A stretch of DNA of 64,000 bases from Paenarthrobacter ureafaciens (GTDB taxonomy: Bacteria; Actinomycetota; Actinomycetes; Actinomycetales; Micrococcaceae). Below, piece after piece: positions 1 through 9,679 of the stretch; the stretch's first letter is position 1; each line of letters begins with the position of its first letter. Under the pieces are notes generated by a model. The model was not told the DNA's origin. It made no database searches and was given only the letters and a program-made list of their open reading frames with translations. The stretch lies in contig NZ_SBHM01000007.1 in assembly GCF_004028095.1 (NCBI RefSeq), forward strand, positions 1,240,001 through 1,304,000, given 5' to 3'. Both the position numbers and the translations under genes were made by a program.

Positions 1-59
1 CGACTCAGTTGGGGGACGGTCGGCCTGTTCAAGGGCACACTGCAGCGCAACAATAAGGT

Positions 60-566
60 ATGGCTGGCGAAGATTTCAGCGGACGCATTCCTTTGGTTGT
101 AGGCGTGTTGCCGGATCAGCACGTGGAGGTCCTGCAGACCGCCCGGGCATTGGCTGAGCAGCTCGGCGTGCCCTTGGTCTGCGCATATGTGGACGAGGCA
201 AGTTACCTCGTGGAATGGGATCCGTCGCGGGAGACCCACAGGATGTCTTTGCACCCGGAGAAGGACGACGAGGACGTGGCCGCCATCCGGAAGGGACTCG
301 GCAAGGCAATCGCAGAAGCCATGGACGGCGGCTCGGCAGACTGGACGTTGCGACTGCTGGCGGGTGATCCGGCCCGGGCGCTGGGTCGGCTCGCCGAGGA
401 CATCAAAGCATCAATGATCATCGTCGGCACTCCCGAGCCCGGACTTGGGCACCGGATCTCCGAGGCATTGAACGGTTCGGTGGCCGCGTGGTTGAGCCAC
501 CACCAGCGCCGGCCGGTGTTGATCGTGCCGCAGAAAAAGCGGCCGGAAAACACCTCGGGAAACTAA
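60..566 (+). CDS. Universal stress protein (UspA family)
   Basis: A 168-residue single-domain Usp protein, the usual length for the family. The N-terminal beta strand (PLVVGV) starts the fold. The C-terminal third carries the nucleotide-binding signature of ATP-binding Usps: GTPEPGLGH, then a nine-residue spacer and GS, ending in a VLIVP strand. This predicts a cytosolic, ATP-binding, dimeric stress protein; the exact stress is not readable from sequence. It stands alone and is followed by a strong terminator at 659-704. AAGGT lies directly before the ATG, a short spacing, so the ribosome site is weak and the start is likely but not certain. Confidence 0.9.
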   Translation: MAGEDFSGRIPLVVGVLPDQHVEVLQTARALAEQLGVPLVCAYVDEASYLVEWDPSRETHRMSLHPEKDDEDVAAIRKGLGKAIAEAMDGGSADWTLRLLAGDPARALGRLAEDIKASMIIVGTPEPGLGHRISEALNGSVAAWLSHHQRRPVLIVPQKKRPENTSGN

Positions 567-658
567 AGCGAAAGTACTAATTCCAAGTGGTGGCAATGCT
601 GTCACACCCAACGTAGAGTTGTTACTGCAGGTCAGCGTAAGCGCCTGCCACAAGGCTG

Positions 659-704
659 CTCCGGAGTGCGTATCCCCCAATAACGCACTCCGGAGCTTTT
701 GTTT
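659..704 (+). terminator. Strong rho-independent terminator
   Basis: Perfect 13-bp inverted repeat (CTCCGGAGTGCGT at 659-671, ACGCACTCCGGAG at 683-695) with an 11-nt C-rich loop, followed by CTTTTGTTT. It would end transcription of the stress-protein gene or of a short RNA beginning in 567-650. A smaller hairpin with a GTAA tetraloop (627-648) lies just before it. Confidence 0.85.
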
Positions 705-738
705 AAGCCAATTTGTGCCGGGTGCCTTCCGGATCCGC

Positions 739-838
739 GTGCCGCCACCACCTGCTTTGGGCGTGAAAATGGCCCCGACTGCCGCTCTCACGGCGTGTCG
801 GGGCCATTCTGCTTTCAAAGTGGGTGGTGAAGGTACGG
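739..838. repeat. Intergenic imperfect palindrome, family B copy 1
   Basis: About 100 bp that folds back on itself. The outer arms are CACCACCTGCTTTG and CAAAGTGGGTGGTG, and the inner arms are perfect (AATGGCCCCGAC at 768-779, GTCGGGGCCATT at 797-808). The outer arms and the internal CACGGCGTGTC recur in the element at 10267-10367, so this is a dispersed repeat and not just a terminator. It fills most of the gene-free stretch 705-877. Confidence 0.75.
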
Positions 839-877
839 GCGAAAAGCACGACGGCGGCACCCACCAACCCGGGCGGC

Positions 878-2262
878 TTACCTCACGAACGTGTACAGCA
901 GGGCCGCCATGCCGAAGCCCACAATGGACAGGACTGTTTCCAGGACGGTCCAGGTCTTCAGGGTGTCCTTCACTGACATGTTGAAGTACTTGGAGATGAT
1001 CCAGAACCCGCCGTCGTTGACGTGGCTGGCGATGATGGATCCCGAGGAGATGGCCACAACAATCAGGGCGAGCTGCGGCTGGCTGTATCCGGAGGCGAGG
1101 CTCGGCGCGAGGATGCCACCGGTGGTCACGATCGCCACCGTGGCCGATCCCTGTGCGATGCGCATGCCGGCGCTGATCACGAAGGCCGAAAGGATGATGG
1201 GAAGGCCCGCCTGGGACAATGTGTCCGCAACAGCCTTGCCGACGCCGGTGGCTGAGAGGACGGCCCCGAAGAACGCGCCGGCACCGACCACCAGCAGGAT
1301 CATGCCCACGGGCCGCAGTGAGGAACCGGTGATCTCGCTTAGTTCGGTGGCGGTCATGCCGCGGCGGATGCCCAGGAGCCACATGGCCAGGAGCACGGCA
1401 ACGGTCAGCGCAATGGCCGGGTTGCCGAAGAACTGGAGGGTGTCGCGGAAGGCGCCGGCCGGGACGAAAATGTTGCCGAAGGTGCCGCCGAGGATGAGGA
1501 TCATGGGCAGGCCGATGGCCAGGAGAACCAGGCCAATGGAGGGTTCGTGTCCGCGGGCAGTGTCCGCCTCCTCGATGATGCGGTCCTCGGGAACGTGGAC
1601 CATCACACGCTTCCCGATCCACGTGCCCCACAGAATACCGGAGGCGAACCAAGCGGGGATGCCGCAGATGAGGCCCATGAGGATGATCCAGCCGAGGTCC
1701 ACGTGGAACAAGCCGGCCGCAGCAACGGGTCCGGGGTGCGGGGGAAGGAAGGCGTGGGTCACGGAGAGGCCGGCCAGCAGCGGCAGGGCATACAGCGCGA
1801 GGGACTTGCCGCCGCGGATCGCCGCAACGTACACCAGCGGTGCGAGCACGAAGATGCCGATGTCGAAGAACACGGGATGCCCAGCACAAAGCCGGTGATA
1901 CCCATGGCGAGCGGCGTTCCCTTCTCGCCGAAAATCTTCACCAGCCGGCCAAGGAGCACCTCGGCACCGCCGGACCGTTCGAGGATCGCGCCAAGGACAG
2001 TACCCAGGCCGATGATCACCGTGATGTGCCCGAGGATGCCGGCGAAGCCCTTCTCAATGAGGGCGTCGCTGCTCTTGGTGGCCGATCCCACCAGGGCCTC
2101 CACCGAGCCCACCAGGGCCACCAGCACGCCGGTTCCCACCAAGGCGATGAACGGTTCGAGTTTGACCTTGATGATCAGGAACAGCAGGAGCGCAATGCCG
2201 GCGCCTGCCAGGAGGAGCAGGCCGGCGGTATCGTTCCGCAGCCAGTCGAGGAATTCATTCAT
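878..2262 (-). pseudogene. Gluconate permease family transporter (GntP), frameshifted
   Basis: Together the two frames encode a GntP-type gluconate/sugar-acid:H+ symporter of about 460 residues, the normal family length, with a dozen or so hydrophobic segments. The N-terminal part (MNEFLDWL start at 2262, preceded by GGAAAGA) reads to GITGFVLGIP. The frame then breaks near 1873, and the next frame continues FFDIGIFVLAPLVYV to the stop at 878. Restoring one G (CCCGTG to CCCGGTG) rejoins the protein. It is the last gene of a catabolic operon, 22 bp after the aldolase. The single-base lesion could be a real null mutation or a base-calling error. Family assignment is firm; the substrate (gluconate or a 2-amino analogue) is inference. 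Confidence 0.85.
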
Positions 2263-2284
2263 GGACGTGTCTTTCCGGGTAGTC

Positions 2285-2920
2285 CTACTTGAGGGTGCCT
2301 GTGAAGGCGGCGGCACGGGCCCCGATGTCTGCCCAGTCGCCGGCAGCAACTGCCGCGGGCGGTACCACGCTGGTGCCGCAGCAGACTGCGGCAGCACCGG
2401 CGTCGAGGTAGCTCTTGGCGTTGGAGGCGTCGATGCCCCCGGAGGGCAGCAGCCGGATTCCCGGGAAGGGTCCTTGCAGGTCCTTCAGGTACGCGGGTCC
2501 GAGCTGGCGGGCAGGGAAAATCTTGACGGCGGCCGATCCCAAATCGAGAGCCTGGGCCACCTCGGTGGGGGTCATGGCGCCGAGGCTGAACGGGACACCG
2601 GCGGCGGTTGCGACGGCGGCTACCTCGGGCCGAAGCCCGGGCGTCACCAGGAACTTCGCACCGGCGTCGATCGCAGCGCGCGCTTGGTCACCGGTCATGA
2701 CCGTGCCGATCCCGACGGCGGCACCATGGTCCGCTGCCGTTTCCGCCGCGCGCTGGACGTGTTTGAGCACATCAGGCGTGGTGAAGGTCAGTTCGACGCT
2801 GCGGATGCCGCCGTCGGCCAGCGCCCGGCACAGCTCGGCAGCGTCCGTGATGGACGGCGCGCGGACCACCGCCAGGGTGCGGTCGACCTCGAGCTGATGG
2901 ATGAATTCTTCGGGGGTCAT
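2285..2920 (-). CDS. eda: 2-dehydro-3-deoxy-phosphogluconate / 4-hydroxy-2-oxoglutarate aldolase
   Basis: A 211-residue class I aldolase of the KDPG/KHG family, full length. Glu43 in SVELTFTTP and the Schiff-base Lys133 in AVKIFPA are both present, as is the phosphate-binding LPSGGI stretch. It would split KDPG into pyruvate and glyceraldehyde 3-phosphate, or KHG into pyruvate and glyoxylate. The ATG overlaps the TGA of the upstream deacetylase gene (ATGA at 2917-2920), indicating translational coupling. It is the only undamaged gene in this operon. KDPG versus KHG preference cannot be told from sequence. Confidence 0.9.
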   Translation of the reverse strand: MTPEEFIHQLEVDRTLAVVRAPSITDAAELCRALADGGIRSVELTFTTPDVLKHVQRAAETAADHGAAVGIGTVMTGDQARAAIDAGAKFLVTPGLRPEVAAVATAAGVPFSLGAMTPTEVAQALDLGSAAVKIFPARQLGPAYLKDLQGPFPGIRLLPSGGIDASNAKSYLDAGAAAVCCGTSVVPPAAVAAGDWADIGARAAAFTGTLK

Positions 2921-4571
2921 TGCATTCCTTCTCGGTTGAATCCGGCTTCCCGGGTGAGGCCGTCACGGTGCCGACGGAGGGCTCGGCCGGAACGTGCGCC
3001 GGTGGGCCGGCCGCCGTCGATCGCAGCCGTTCCGTTGACGAACACGTAGTGGATGCCGCTGGCGGCTTGGCGGGTATTGTCGAAAGTGGCTTCGTCGCGG
3101 ATGGTTTCCGGATCGAAAAGTACGACGTCGGCGGCGAACCCTTCGCGGATCAGTCCCCTGTTGCGGAGCTTGAGTCGTGCGGCAGGCCGGCCCGTCAGGT
3201 GGTGGACCATGTCCTCCACGCTCAGCAGTCCGAGGTCGCGTGAGTAGTGGCCGAGGTAGCGCGGGAATGTGCCCCACGCCCGCGGGTGGGGCTTGGCGCC
3301 GACCAACAACCCGTCGCTGCCGCCGGTGTGCGTGCGGTGCTTCATGATGGTTTGGACATTTTCTTCGTGGCCCACGTGCTGCAGGATGCCGGTGCCCAGG
3401 CGGTCATCGGTGAGGATGCGGGCGAACACATCGAACGCTTCCTCTCCTGTTTCCGCGGCGATGTCCTTGATGGTCCGGCCCACGAAGCCTGCGAGCGCAG
3501 GGTTTTGGACGCCGCTGATTTCCAAGGTGTCCCATTCGGCCACAACCCCGTGGCAGCCGTCCGAGCCATAGATCTCCACGGTTTCGCGGATGCGTGCCCT
3601 CGTGGCGGGGTCGGACAGGCGTGCCAGGGTTGCTTCGGTTCCTCCCGCGGATGCCCACCCGGGGAGGATCGCGCTCAGCGTGGTGGCGCCGGGAAGGTAG
3701 GGGTAGGTGTCCAGCGTGATGTCCGCACCGTCATCAAGCGCGGAGTCGATCAGGTCCAGGAGTTCCCCGGCACGGCCTTTGTTTTCGGCAAAGTTCATGG
3801 TTGCGTGGGACAGATGCAGGGCACATCCGCTGTGCCGGCTCAGGTCGATCATCTCGGCATAGGCGCCCAGGGCATTCTTGCCGTAGGAGCGGTGGTGCGG
3901 GGCGTAGAACCCTCCCAATTCACCGACAACCCGGCACAGTCCGGCCAGCTCTTCCGTTGTTGCGTACATGCCCGGGTGTAGGTGAGCCCGGAGGACATCC
4001 CCACGGCGCCTTCCTCCATCGCGGCGCGGACAACGTCCTGCATCCGCTGCTGTTGTTCCGGCGTGGGATCACCTTCGTCGAAGCCCATCACCATGGCCCG
4101 CACGGTTCCTTGCGGTACGAGGTAGGCGGCGTTGGTGGCGATCCTGCCGCCGGAATCTTCAGCGTCCAGGCGGTCCAGGTACTCGCCGACGCTGCGCCAG
4201 TTCCAGTCGAAATCCGCCGGGTTGCCGTACCAGCCGGCGATCTTCTCCCGGACGCCTGCCAATGTTGCGTCGTCCACGGGTGCGTAGGAGAGCCCGTCCT
4301 GGCCCAGCAGTTCAGTGGTGACGCCTTGGCTGAGTTTGGCGTAGTGGTCCCGGTTGACCAGCAGCTGGAGGTCGGAGTGGGCGTGCATGTCAATGAAACC
4401 GGGGCTCAGGACCAGGCCGTGCGCATCGATGACGCGATCCGCTCCGGCAGCGGTGAGGCTGCCGGCGTCGGCCACCTCCGCGATCACGGAACCGTCCAGC
4501 AGGACGTCCGCTGCACGGCGCTCCGCTCCGCTTCCATCCACCACCGTGGCGTTGCTGATGAGGGTCTTCAT
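2917..4571 (-). pseudogene. N-acyl-D-amino-acid deacylase (D-aminoacylase) family amidohydrolase, frameshifted
   Basis: A metal-dependent amidohydrolase of the D-aminoacylase type, about 550 residues once rejoined. The N-terminal frame (from 4571) has the metal-binding PGFIDMHAHSD at residues 57-67 and reads to SSGLTYT. The frame breaks near 3972 and the next frame picks up at MYATTEELAG. One extra C (CCCGGG to CCCCGGG) restores the family sequence TYTPGMYATTEE. The C-terminal part carries APHHRSYG, LHLSHATM and GGSDGLL, which hold further metal ligands and the catalytic Asp. The stop overlaps the start of the aldolase gene. Expected reaction: removal of an N-acyl group from a D-amino acid or 2-amino sugar acid. 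The break may be real or a sequencing error. Confidence 0.82.
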
Positions 4572-4578
4572 GGGATTC

Positions 4579-4839
4579 CTAGAAGAAGGTATGGATAAGG
4601 TCGACGACGGTCAGGTCGGCCGGGCTGCCAGCGTCGGCGCTGCTGCCGGTGCCGCTGCTGCCGTTGCCGCTGCTGCCGTTATCCGCCAAGACCGGAATGA
4701 CGGTCCACTTGTCGAAGGCGGTGCAAGGATGTGAGAGGCCCAGTCGTACGACGTCCCCGGGTGTGACCGTGACGTTTGCGGGGTAGGCCATGAAGCAGTG
4801 CTGGTCGTTGATGGCCTTCCCTGCTGGCCTGCAACGGTG
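4579..4839 (-). pseudogene. C-terminal remnant of D-amino-acid deaminase (DSD1/alanine-racemase-fold PLP enzyme)
   Basis: The encoded tail (INDQHCFMAYPA, then TPGDVVRLGLSHPCTAFDKW and VVDLIHTFF) matches the C-terminus of PLP-dependent amino acid deaminases of the D-serine dehydratase-like group, including the His/Cys zinc-site residues. An in-frame TGA at 4840-4842 precedes it, and no N-terminal PLP domain is found upstream, so about 80% of the gene is missing. A Ser/Gly-rich insert (GSSGNGSSGTGSS) is encoded by a 15-bp tandem repeat (GCTGCTGCCGTTGCC type, 4639-4680). It lies 7 bp before the deacetylase start, so it was the upstream gene of the same operon. Stretch 4840-5050 shows no recognisable gene. 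Confidence 0.7.
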
Positions 4840-5050
4840 TCAGAACCCGGCACCCACGTTACGCACGACATCTACCAAACTGCCCTGCCCCTATCAGCGG
4901 TCTCCCAACACCCGCCAGCCCCGGTGACAACACTCTCAAGATCATCGATCAACAGAGCAACCCAATCATGCCGGAACCAACAGGCCAACACACCCACATC
5001 CTGCACCAGGAAACGGGCTACGAAAAAGGTAACGAGCAACGCCTGGCGGG

Positions 5051-6364
5051 TCAGGGGGTCAGGCGCTTCGGGGCCAATCCCGGCGGGACCGCGGGGACTC
5101 TCTGCCGCTTCGCATAGACCCGGGCGCGCTGGCTGGACAGGGCCAGGAGCACCAGGATGTCGGTGGCAAGGCCCGGAAGCCCGGCTTCGAGCGTGATGCT
5201 GGTGCTGCCCGTAGAAGCATCGATGGCCTGCACCAGAATCGATAGTGAACTCAGGCCCATCGCGATCACCCGGGCCGCATTGCTGCCCAGGAAAATCCGC
5301 CAGGCCAGGAAAACCTCCCCCAGCCCGAAGACCAACACAACGATCCCCAGGAACGTGAGCACCGCCGTCGTGGTTTCCGGATCGGCCGCACCGTCATCAA
5401 GGGTGACATCCGAGAAATCGCCTGAAGACGTCAACAACGCGACGGCGAGCGCGAGCGCCGCAACCGCCCTGACCACCACAAGGGCAGCGCCCACAATGGT
5501 TGGTGCCGGACGGCGGTCGCGGCTGTCCGTGTTCTTCGGTCCGTCGGCTTCCTCGACGGGAACCCCACGGGCGTCGACGACGGGAAGGTCGCCGTCCGTG
5601 GAAATGGAATCGCCGCCACCATTGCGCGAGTGGTACCCCGTTGAAAAGTCCTTGATCACGTGGACGCGGACGGCGGGTTCGGCTTCGGAGACTGTCCGGA
5701 CGATGTGGTCACGTTCGACGTCGGTATTCTGTTCAATCTTGTGGGTGATCTGAAGCGTGAACAGGGAAAAACCCACGCTGCGGTCGTAGGTTCCGGCGGC
5801 AAGCCAATCCACTGTGTGGCCGCCGGGGAGCATCCACCCGTCGGGGCAGCGCCAAAAGCGGACGTGATGCCGTTTGCCGGGATTATTGTCCACCTCCTGC
5901 TGGTAGGCGAAGTCCTGCTGGCGGTCGAAGAGGTAGAGGGGACTAACCGGTGCCTGGGTGTAGCTCTGGCGAAGGATGGTTGAACTGATGATGCGGCGGC
6001 TGCTGGCAAAGGTGACATCGTCCGCGATGGTCCAGCCCGCGCGGTGCATGATGGCATGGATCTGGCGTTCGGCACCGAGGAGGGCAACGTTCACGGGGTC
6101 CCCGAGGAGTCCGTCACTGGTGCGGGCCCGGCCGATGAAGTAGCCCGGAACGTAGATCGTGGTCAGGATCCGGTGGAGTCGGGGAAGTAACAGGTATGCC
6201 AAAAAGGCCCAGAAGAGGAACCAGGACCACAGTTGTCCCCAGCCAAGCTGGAAGCTCTCCCCCGCCAGCAGGAAGGCCAACCACACCGCCGATGCCCCGG
6301 CCAGGACAAAGAAGGCGTGATCTATCCAGCTGTCACCAGGCTGTTGCTCCATTGCCTTGTACAT
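5051..6364 (-). CDS. LssY C-terminal domain membrane protein
   Basis: Membrane protein of 437 residues. Two hydrophobic segments lie near the N-terminus (about residues 15-55). Next comes an LssY_C domain, recognisable from GDPVNVALLG, AGWTIADDV, APVSPLYLFDRQQDFAYQQ and GKRHHVRFWR. About four more hydrophobic segments lie in the last 150 residues, separated by a polar stretch with NGGGDS. The family is linked to PAP2-type membrane phosphatases, but this copy has no PAP2 motifs, so no reaction can be assigned. The ATG at 6364 is preferred because GGAGG sits 7 nt upstream of it; an ATG seven codons earlier lies upstream of that ribosome site. Confidence 0.8.
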   Translation of the reverse strand: MYKAMEQQPGDSWIDHAFFVLAGASAVWLAFLLAGESFQLGWGQLWSWFLFWAFLAYLLLPRLHRILTTIYVPGYFIGRARTSDGLLGDPVNVALLGAERQIHAIMHRAGWTIADDVTFASSRRIISSTILRQSYTQAPVSPLYLFDRQQDFAYQQEVDNNPGKRHHVRFWRCPDGWMLPGGHTVDWLAAGTYDRSVGFSLFTLQITHKIEQNTDVERDHIVRTVSEAEPAVRVHVIKDFSTGYHSRNGGGDSISTDGDLPVVDARGVPVEEADGPKNTDSRDRRPAPTIVGAALVVVRAVAALALAVALLTSSGDFSDVTLDDGAADPETTTAVLTFLGIVVLVFGLGEVFLAWRIFLGSNAARVIAMGLSSLSILVQAIDASTGSTSITLEAGLPGLATDILVLLALSSQRARVYAKRQRVPAVPPGLAPKRLTP

Positions 6365-6593
6365 CGGCCCCCTCCGAAATATCACACATCCGGTTCGTGC
6401 TCATGTCACGCCCCTTAAGCTTGGTCCGCGATGCCTTATCTGTACACAATCAGCCAGTATTCGGCACGGGTTCGACAAACGTTGAGGTGCTCCGACTAGC
6501 ATGAATACTCCCGGGCTGCCCGGGTACGTGTCCTCTTGAGCAAGCCCTCGGAAGGCCGGCGCCAAGTGCGTGGGCCGCGTAAAGGAGAAGACT

Positions 6594-8903
6594 GTGCAGG
6601 AGCCGAAAGTCAGCGACGATGTGTCCGGCATGAAGGATGCTGCCGGAGATTCCACAGAGCTGAATGAGTCATCGAACGGCACAAGCGGGGAAGAGACGGT
6701 AGAAGAAACCGAAGTCCCGGAAGTCTCCTTCGACGAGCAGTTCTACCCTGCGCGGCCCAAAGCGCTGCGGCCCGTAGCCCGCCGTCGCCAGTTTTTCGCC
6801 GCGCGCCCCTCCCTTGAGTTCGACGGGCTGAACAAGACATACGTTGATTGGCTTCGCAACCAGTCGATGCTGGGAGATGCCAACACCATGGCGCGGCAGT
6901 TGTCAGGCCAGGCGAGCATGTGGCAGAACGCCTATGCCCGGCCGAACCCGCGGGCTGCCGTGGAGAAGGCCCCGGTCTGGTTCACGGCCTATCCGCTTTC
7001 CTTCATCACCAAGGAAAAGCAGTCCTTCCTCGCCGCCCTGGGGGACCCCGAACTGTGGGAGGCATTCCGCGAGATCGGCATTCGGGGCCTGCACACCGGA
7101 CCCGTGAAACTGGCCGGCGGCATCAGTGGCTGGTCCCAGACGCCCAGCGTTGATGGGCACTTCGACCGCATCAGCATGGCAATCGATCCCGCCTTCGGGA
7201 CGGAAGAGGAATTCCGCCGGATGTGCGAGGTGGCAGCGGACCACGATGGCACTGTCATTGACGACATCGTTCCGGGCCACACCGGAAAGGGCGCCGATTT
7301 CCGTCTCGCCGAGATGAACTTCCGGGACTACCCCGGCATCTACCACATGGTGGATATTCCCGAAGAGGACTGGCACCTGCTGCCTGATGTTCCTGAGGGC
7401 AAGGACTCGGTCAACATCAGCCCCGAGGCTGAACAGGCGCTGCAGAAAGCCGGCTACATCATTGGCCGCCTGCAGCGTGTGATCTTCTACGAACCGGGCG
7501 TCAAGGAGACCAACTGGAGCGCCACGCGTCCGGTGGCAGACACCACGGGCAAAATCAGGCGCTGGGTGTACCTGCACTACTTCAAAGCCGGGCAGCCCTC
7601 GATCAACTGGCTGGACCCGACGTTCGCAGGAATGCGTTTGGTTGTGGGCGATGCCCTTCACTCGCTGCTTGACCTCGGCACGGGCGCGCTCCGCCTTGAT
7701 GCCAACGGATTCCTGGGCGTTGAAAAGAGCGCCGAAGAGCAACCGGGCTGGTCTGAGGGCCACCCGTTGTCCGAGGCCGCCAACCAACTCATCGGTTCCA
7801 TGATCCGCAAAGTAGGCGGGTTTTCGTTCCAGGAACTCAACCTCACCATCGACGACATCAAGGCCCAGTCCGAGGCCGGCGCCGATCTGTCCTACGACTT
7901 CATCACCCGCCCGGCCTACCATTACTCCCTGGTCACGGCGGACACCGAGTTCCTCCGCCTCACCCTGCGGCTGGCCATGGAGATCGGGGTTGACCAGGCT
8001 TCATTGGTCCATGCCCTCCAGAACCACGATGAATTGACGTACGAGCTTCTGCACTTCGCTGCCGGCCACCGTGAGGATGTGTTCGAGCTCGGCGGCGAGG
8101 AACTGACCGGCGCAGAGGTGGCGGAGAAAGTTCAGCAGACCCTCCGCGATCGCCTCACCGGTGAGAGTGGCCCCTACAACGCGCTCTTCACCACCAACGG
8201 CATCGCATGCACCACCGCGAGCTTCATCATGGCAACCCTCGGCATCCCGGACCCCGAGGCCATGACGCCCGAGCAGGAGGCACAGGTTCGGGACGTCCAC
8301 GTGCTCATGTCCATGTACAACGCGCTCCAGCCGGGCGTCTTTGCCCTGTCCGGGTGGGACCTCACGGGCATCATCGCCCTGCCGCGCGACGTCGTAGGCG
8401 AACTGACCGCGCAGGGCGACACCCGTTGGATCAACCGCGGCGCCCACGACCTCATGGGCACCCGCCCGGATGCGGCCAAGTCCGCGGCAGGGATGCCCCG
8501 CGCCCGGAGCCTCTATGGTTCATTGCCGGAGCAGCTCAAGGATCCCAACTCCTATGCGCGCCGCCTCCAGGAGATCCTGCGGGTGCGCGAGAGCTCCGGC
8601 ATCGCCACGAGCGTACTCCTGGATGTGCCGGAGGTCTCCAACCGCGCCCTCCTGGTGCTGGTCAACCAACTCGGCGACGGCAGCCTCGAGGTCACGGTCC
8701 TGAACTTCTCCGACCAGGAAATCGCGGGCAGCATCCAGTCCCCGCATTTGGTCCCCGGTTCAGTGGTCCATGACCTCTTCAGCAGCGAGGACGTCGGCCA
8801 TGTGGACGACCTCCACAGCTTCTTCCTGGAGCTCGGCCCGTACCAAGGCACCGCGCTGGTACTGCGGGAACCGGAACCTGCCGAGGAGGAACAGGCAGAG
8901 TAA
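6594..8903 (+). CDS. GH13 alpha-amylase-family enzyme, probable maltose/trehalose glucosyltransferase
   Basis: A 769-residue GH13 protein. After an acidic, low-complexity N-terminus (about residues 1-55) comes a TIM-barrel domain with the catalytic triad in order: nucleophile Asp near residue 369 in [11 protein letters not shown], acid/base Glu near 414 in FSFQELNL, and third Asp near 479 in [10 protein letters not shown]. The C-terminal beta domain ends in an acidic tail. Resemblance is to proteins annotated as maltose alpha-D-glucosyltransferase (trehalose synthase) in Arthrobacter relatives, but it is longer than classic TreS (about 600 residues), so the reaction is inferred. There is no signal peptide, so it is cytosolic. 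The GTG at 6594 is favoured by AAAGGAGAAG upstream; a GTG eight codons earlier lacks this. Confidence 0.75.
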   Translation: MQEPKVSDDVSGMKDAAGDSTELNESSNGTSGEETVEETEVPEVSFDEQFYPARPKALRPVARRRQFFAARPSLEFDGLNKTYVDWLRNQSMLGDANTMARQLSGQASMWQNAYARPNPRAAVEKAPVWFTAYPLSFITKEKQSFLAALGDPELWEAFREIGIRGLHTGPVKLAGGISGWSQTPSVDGHFDRISMAIDPAFGTEEEFRRMCEVAADHDGTVIDDIVPGHTGKGADFRLAEMNFRDYPGIYHMVDIPEEDWHLLPDVPEGKDSVNISPEAEQALQKAGYIIGRLQRVIFYEPGVKETNWSATRPVADTTGKIRRWVYLHYFKAGQPSINWLDPTFAGMRLVVGDALHSLLDLGTGALRLDANGFLGVEKSAEEQPGWSEGHPLSEAANQLIGSMIRKVGGFSFQELNLTIDDIKAQSEAGADLSYDFITRPAYHYSLVTADTEFLRLTLRLAMEIGVDQASLVHALQNHDELTYELLHFAAGHREDVFELGGEELTGAEVAEKVQQTLRDRLTGESGPYNALFTTNGIACTTASFIMATLGIPDPEAMTPEQEAQVRDVHVLMSMYNALQPGVFALSGWDLTGIIALPRDVVGELTAQGDTRWINRGAHDLMGTRPDAAKSAAGMPRARSLYGSLPEQLKDPNSYARRLQEILRVRESSGIATSVLLDVPEVSNRALLVLVNQLGDGSLEVTVLNFSDQEIAGSIQSPHLVPGSVVHDLFSSEDVGHVDDLHSFFLELGPYQGTALVLREPEPAEEEQAE

Positions 8904-8989
8904 GGGCACGACGGCGGTGGGCGGCGGCGGTTTCCAGGCGCCGCCGTCGCGGTTTCCTGCGGCCACTCTGGAAGGCGCACCTCCGGGAG

Positions 8990-9679
8990 TCAGCGGGTGG
9001 AGTCCCAGCTCTGAACCAGGAAAGCCGAACCACGGGGGGCGCACTGCCCCTCATCTACCTCGGCGGAACCGCCTCCGAACACGAAATCGTCGCCAATGGT
9101 CAAGGTCGCGCCGTCGGGGAAGACCACTCCAGAGTCGATGATCCTGGTCCCCGAAGGGAAAATGAGGCTGCCCTCGCTGCCGTCGGTATAGGTGCTCACA
9201 AAACACCCGGCCGCGTTAATGCCGAGCTTTCCCGGATTGGCGGCGTCCATGTGGAAGTCAGCTTCCGGGTCATTGGCGACCGCGGCTTTATTGCCATTGC
9301 CGCCCGTGACGATGTGGTTGTCGAAAGTCGGCATGCGGCCCGTGATCTCCGGCAACGGAGATCCGGTCTCCTCGGTTGCGACAGTCTGGGTGGCCGCGGG
9401 AGCCGGCTGCTCCGCTGCCGCCACAAACACTCCGGAAACAGCAACGCCGGCAATCACGGCCGCCGTCGCCGCCACCAGGCCAACTCCCGCCACCAGTCGG
9501 AACCGCCGAGAGGACGACTGATTGTGGAAATCTTCAACGGAACCTCCCGCAGTGAGTTGCTCCGCGTCAGAGAGGATGACTGCGAGGCTCCTCTCCCGGC
9601 TCTTGGCCAACTCCGCCTCCGTCACCGCCAGGGCCGGGTCGGCCGCGACCAGTCGTTCCAGGTCCTGCTTGGTACTCAT
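8990..9679 (-). CDS. Membrane-anchored partner of the ECF sigma factor (anti-sigma-like)
   Basis: 229 residues: a charged cytosolic N-terminus (1-60), one transmembrane helix (about 62-90, Ala/Val rich), then an extracytoplasmic domain beginning with a Pro/Thr/Glu-rich linker and containing one Cys in the middle and one near the end. The start overlaps the sigma factor stop (ATGA at 9676-9679), a tight operon. Topology and coupling are those of an anti-sigma or co-regulator, but no zinc-binding ASD motif (HxxxCxxC) is present, so the role is inference from context. Poorly conserved otherwise. Confidence 0.6.
   Translation of the reverse strand: MSTKQDLERLVAADPALAVTEAELAKSRERSLAVILSDAEQLTAGGSVEDFHNQSSSRRFRLVAGVGLVAATAAVIAGVAVSGVFVAAAEQPAPAATQTVATEETGSPLPEITGRMPTFDNHIVTGGNGNKAAVANDPEADFHMDAANPGKLGINAAGCFVSTYTDGSEGSLIFPSGTRIIDSGVVFPDGATLTIGDDFVFGGGSAEVDEGQCAPRGSAFLVQSWDSTR

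Noticed and set aside
659..704. 6C-type small RNA
   Set aside because: Only one loop is C-rich (five C), whereas the family has two hairpins with at least six C each; only an unnamed candidate is reported.
411..1889. Long minus-strand open frame
   Set aside because: It is an Arg/Pro/His-rich shadow of the stress protein and GntP codons, with no family resemblance.
4840..5050. Insertion sequence with a transposase
   Set aside because: No transposase signature, terminal inverted repeats or target duplication could be recognised in 211 bp.
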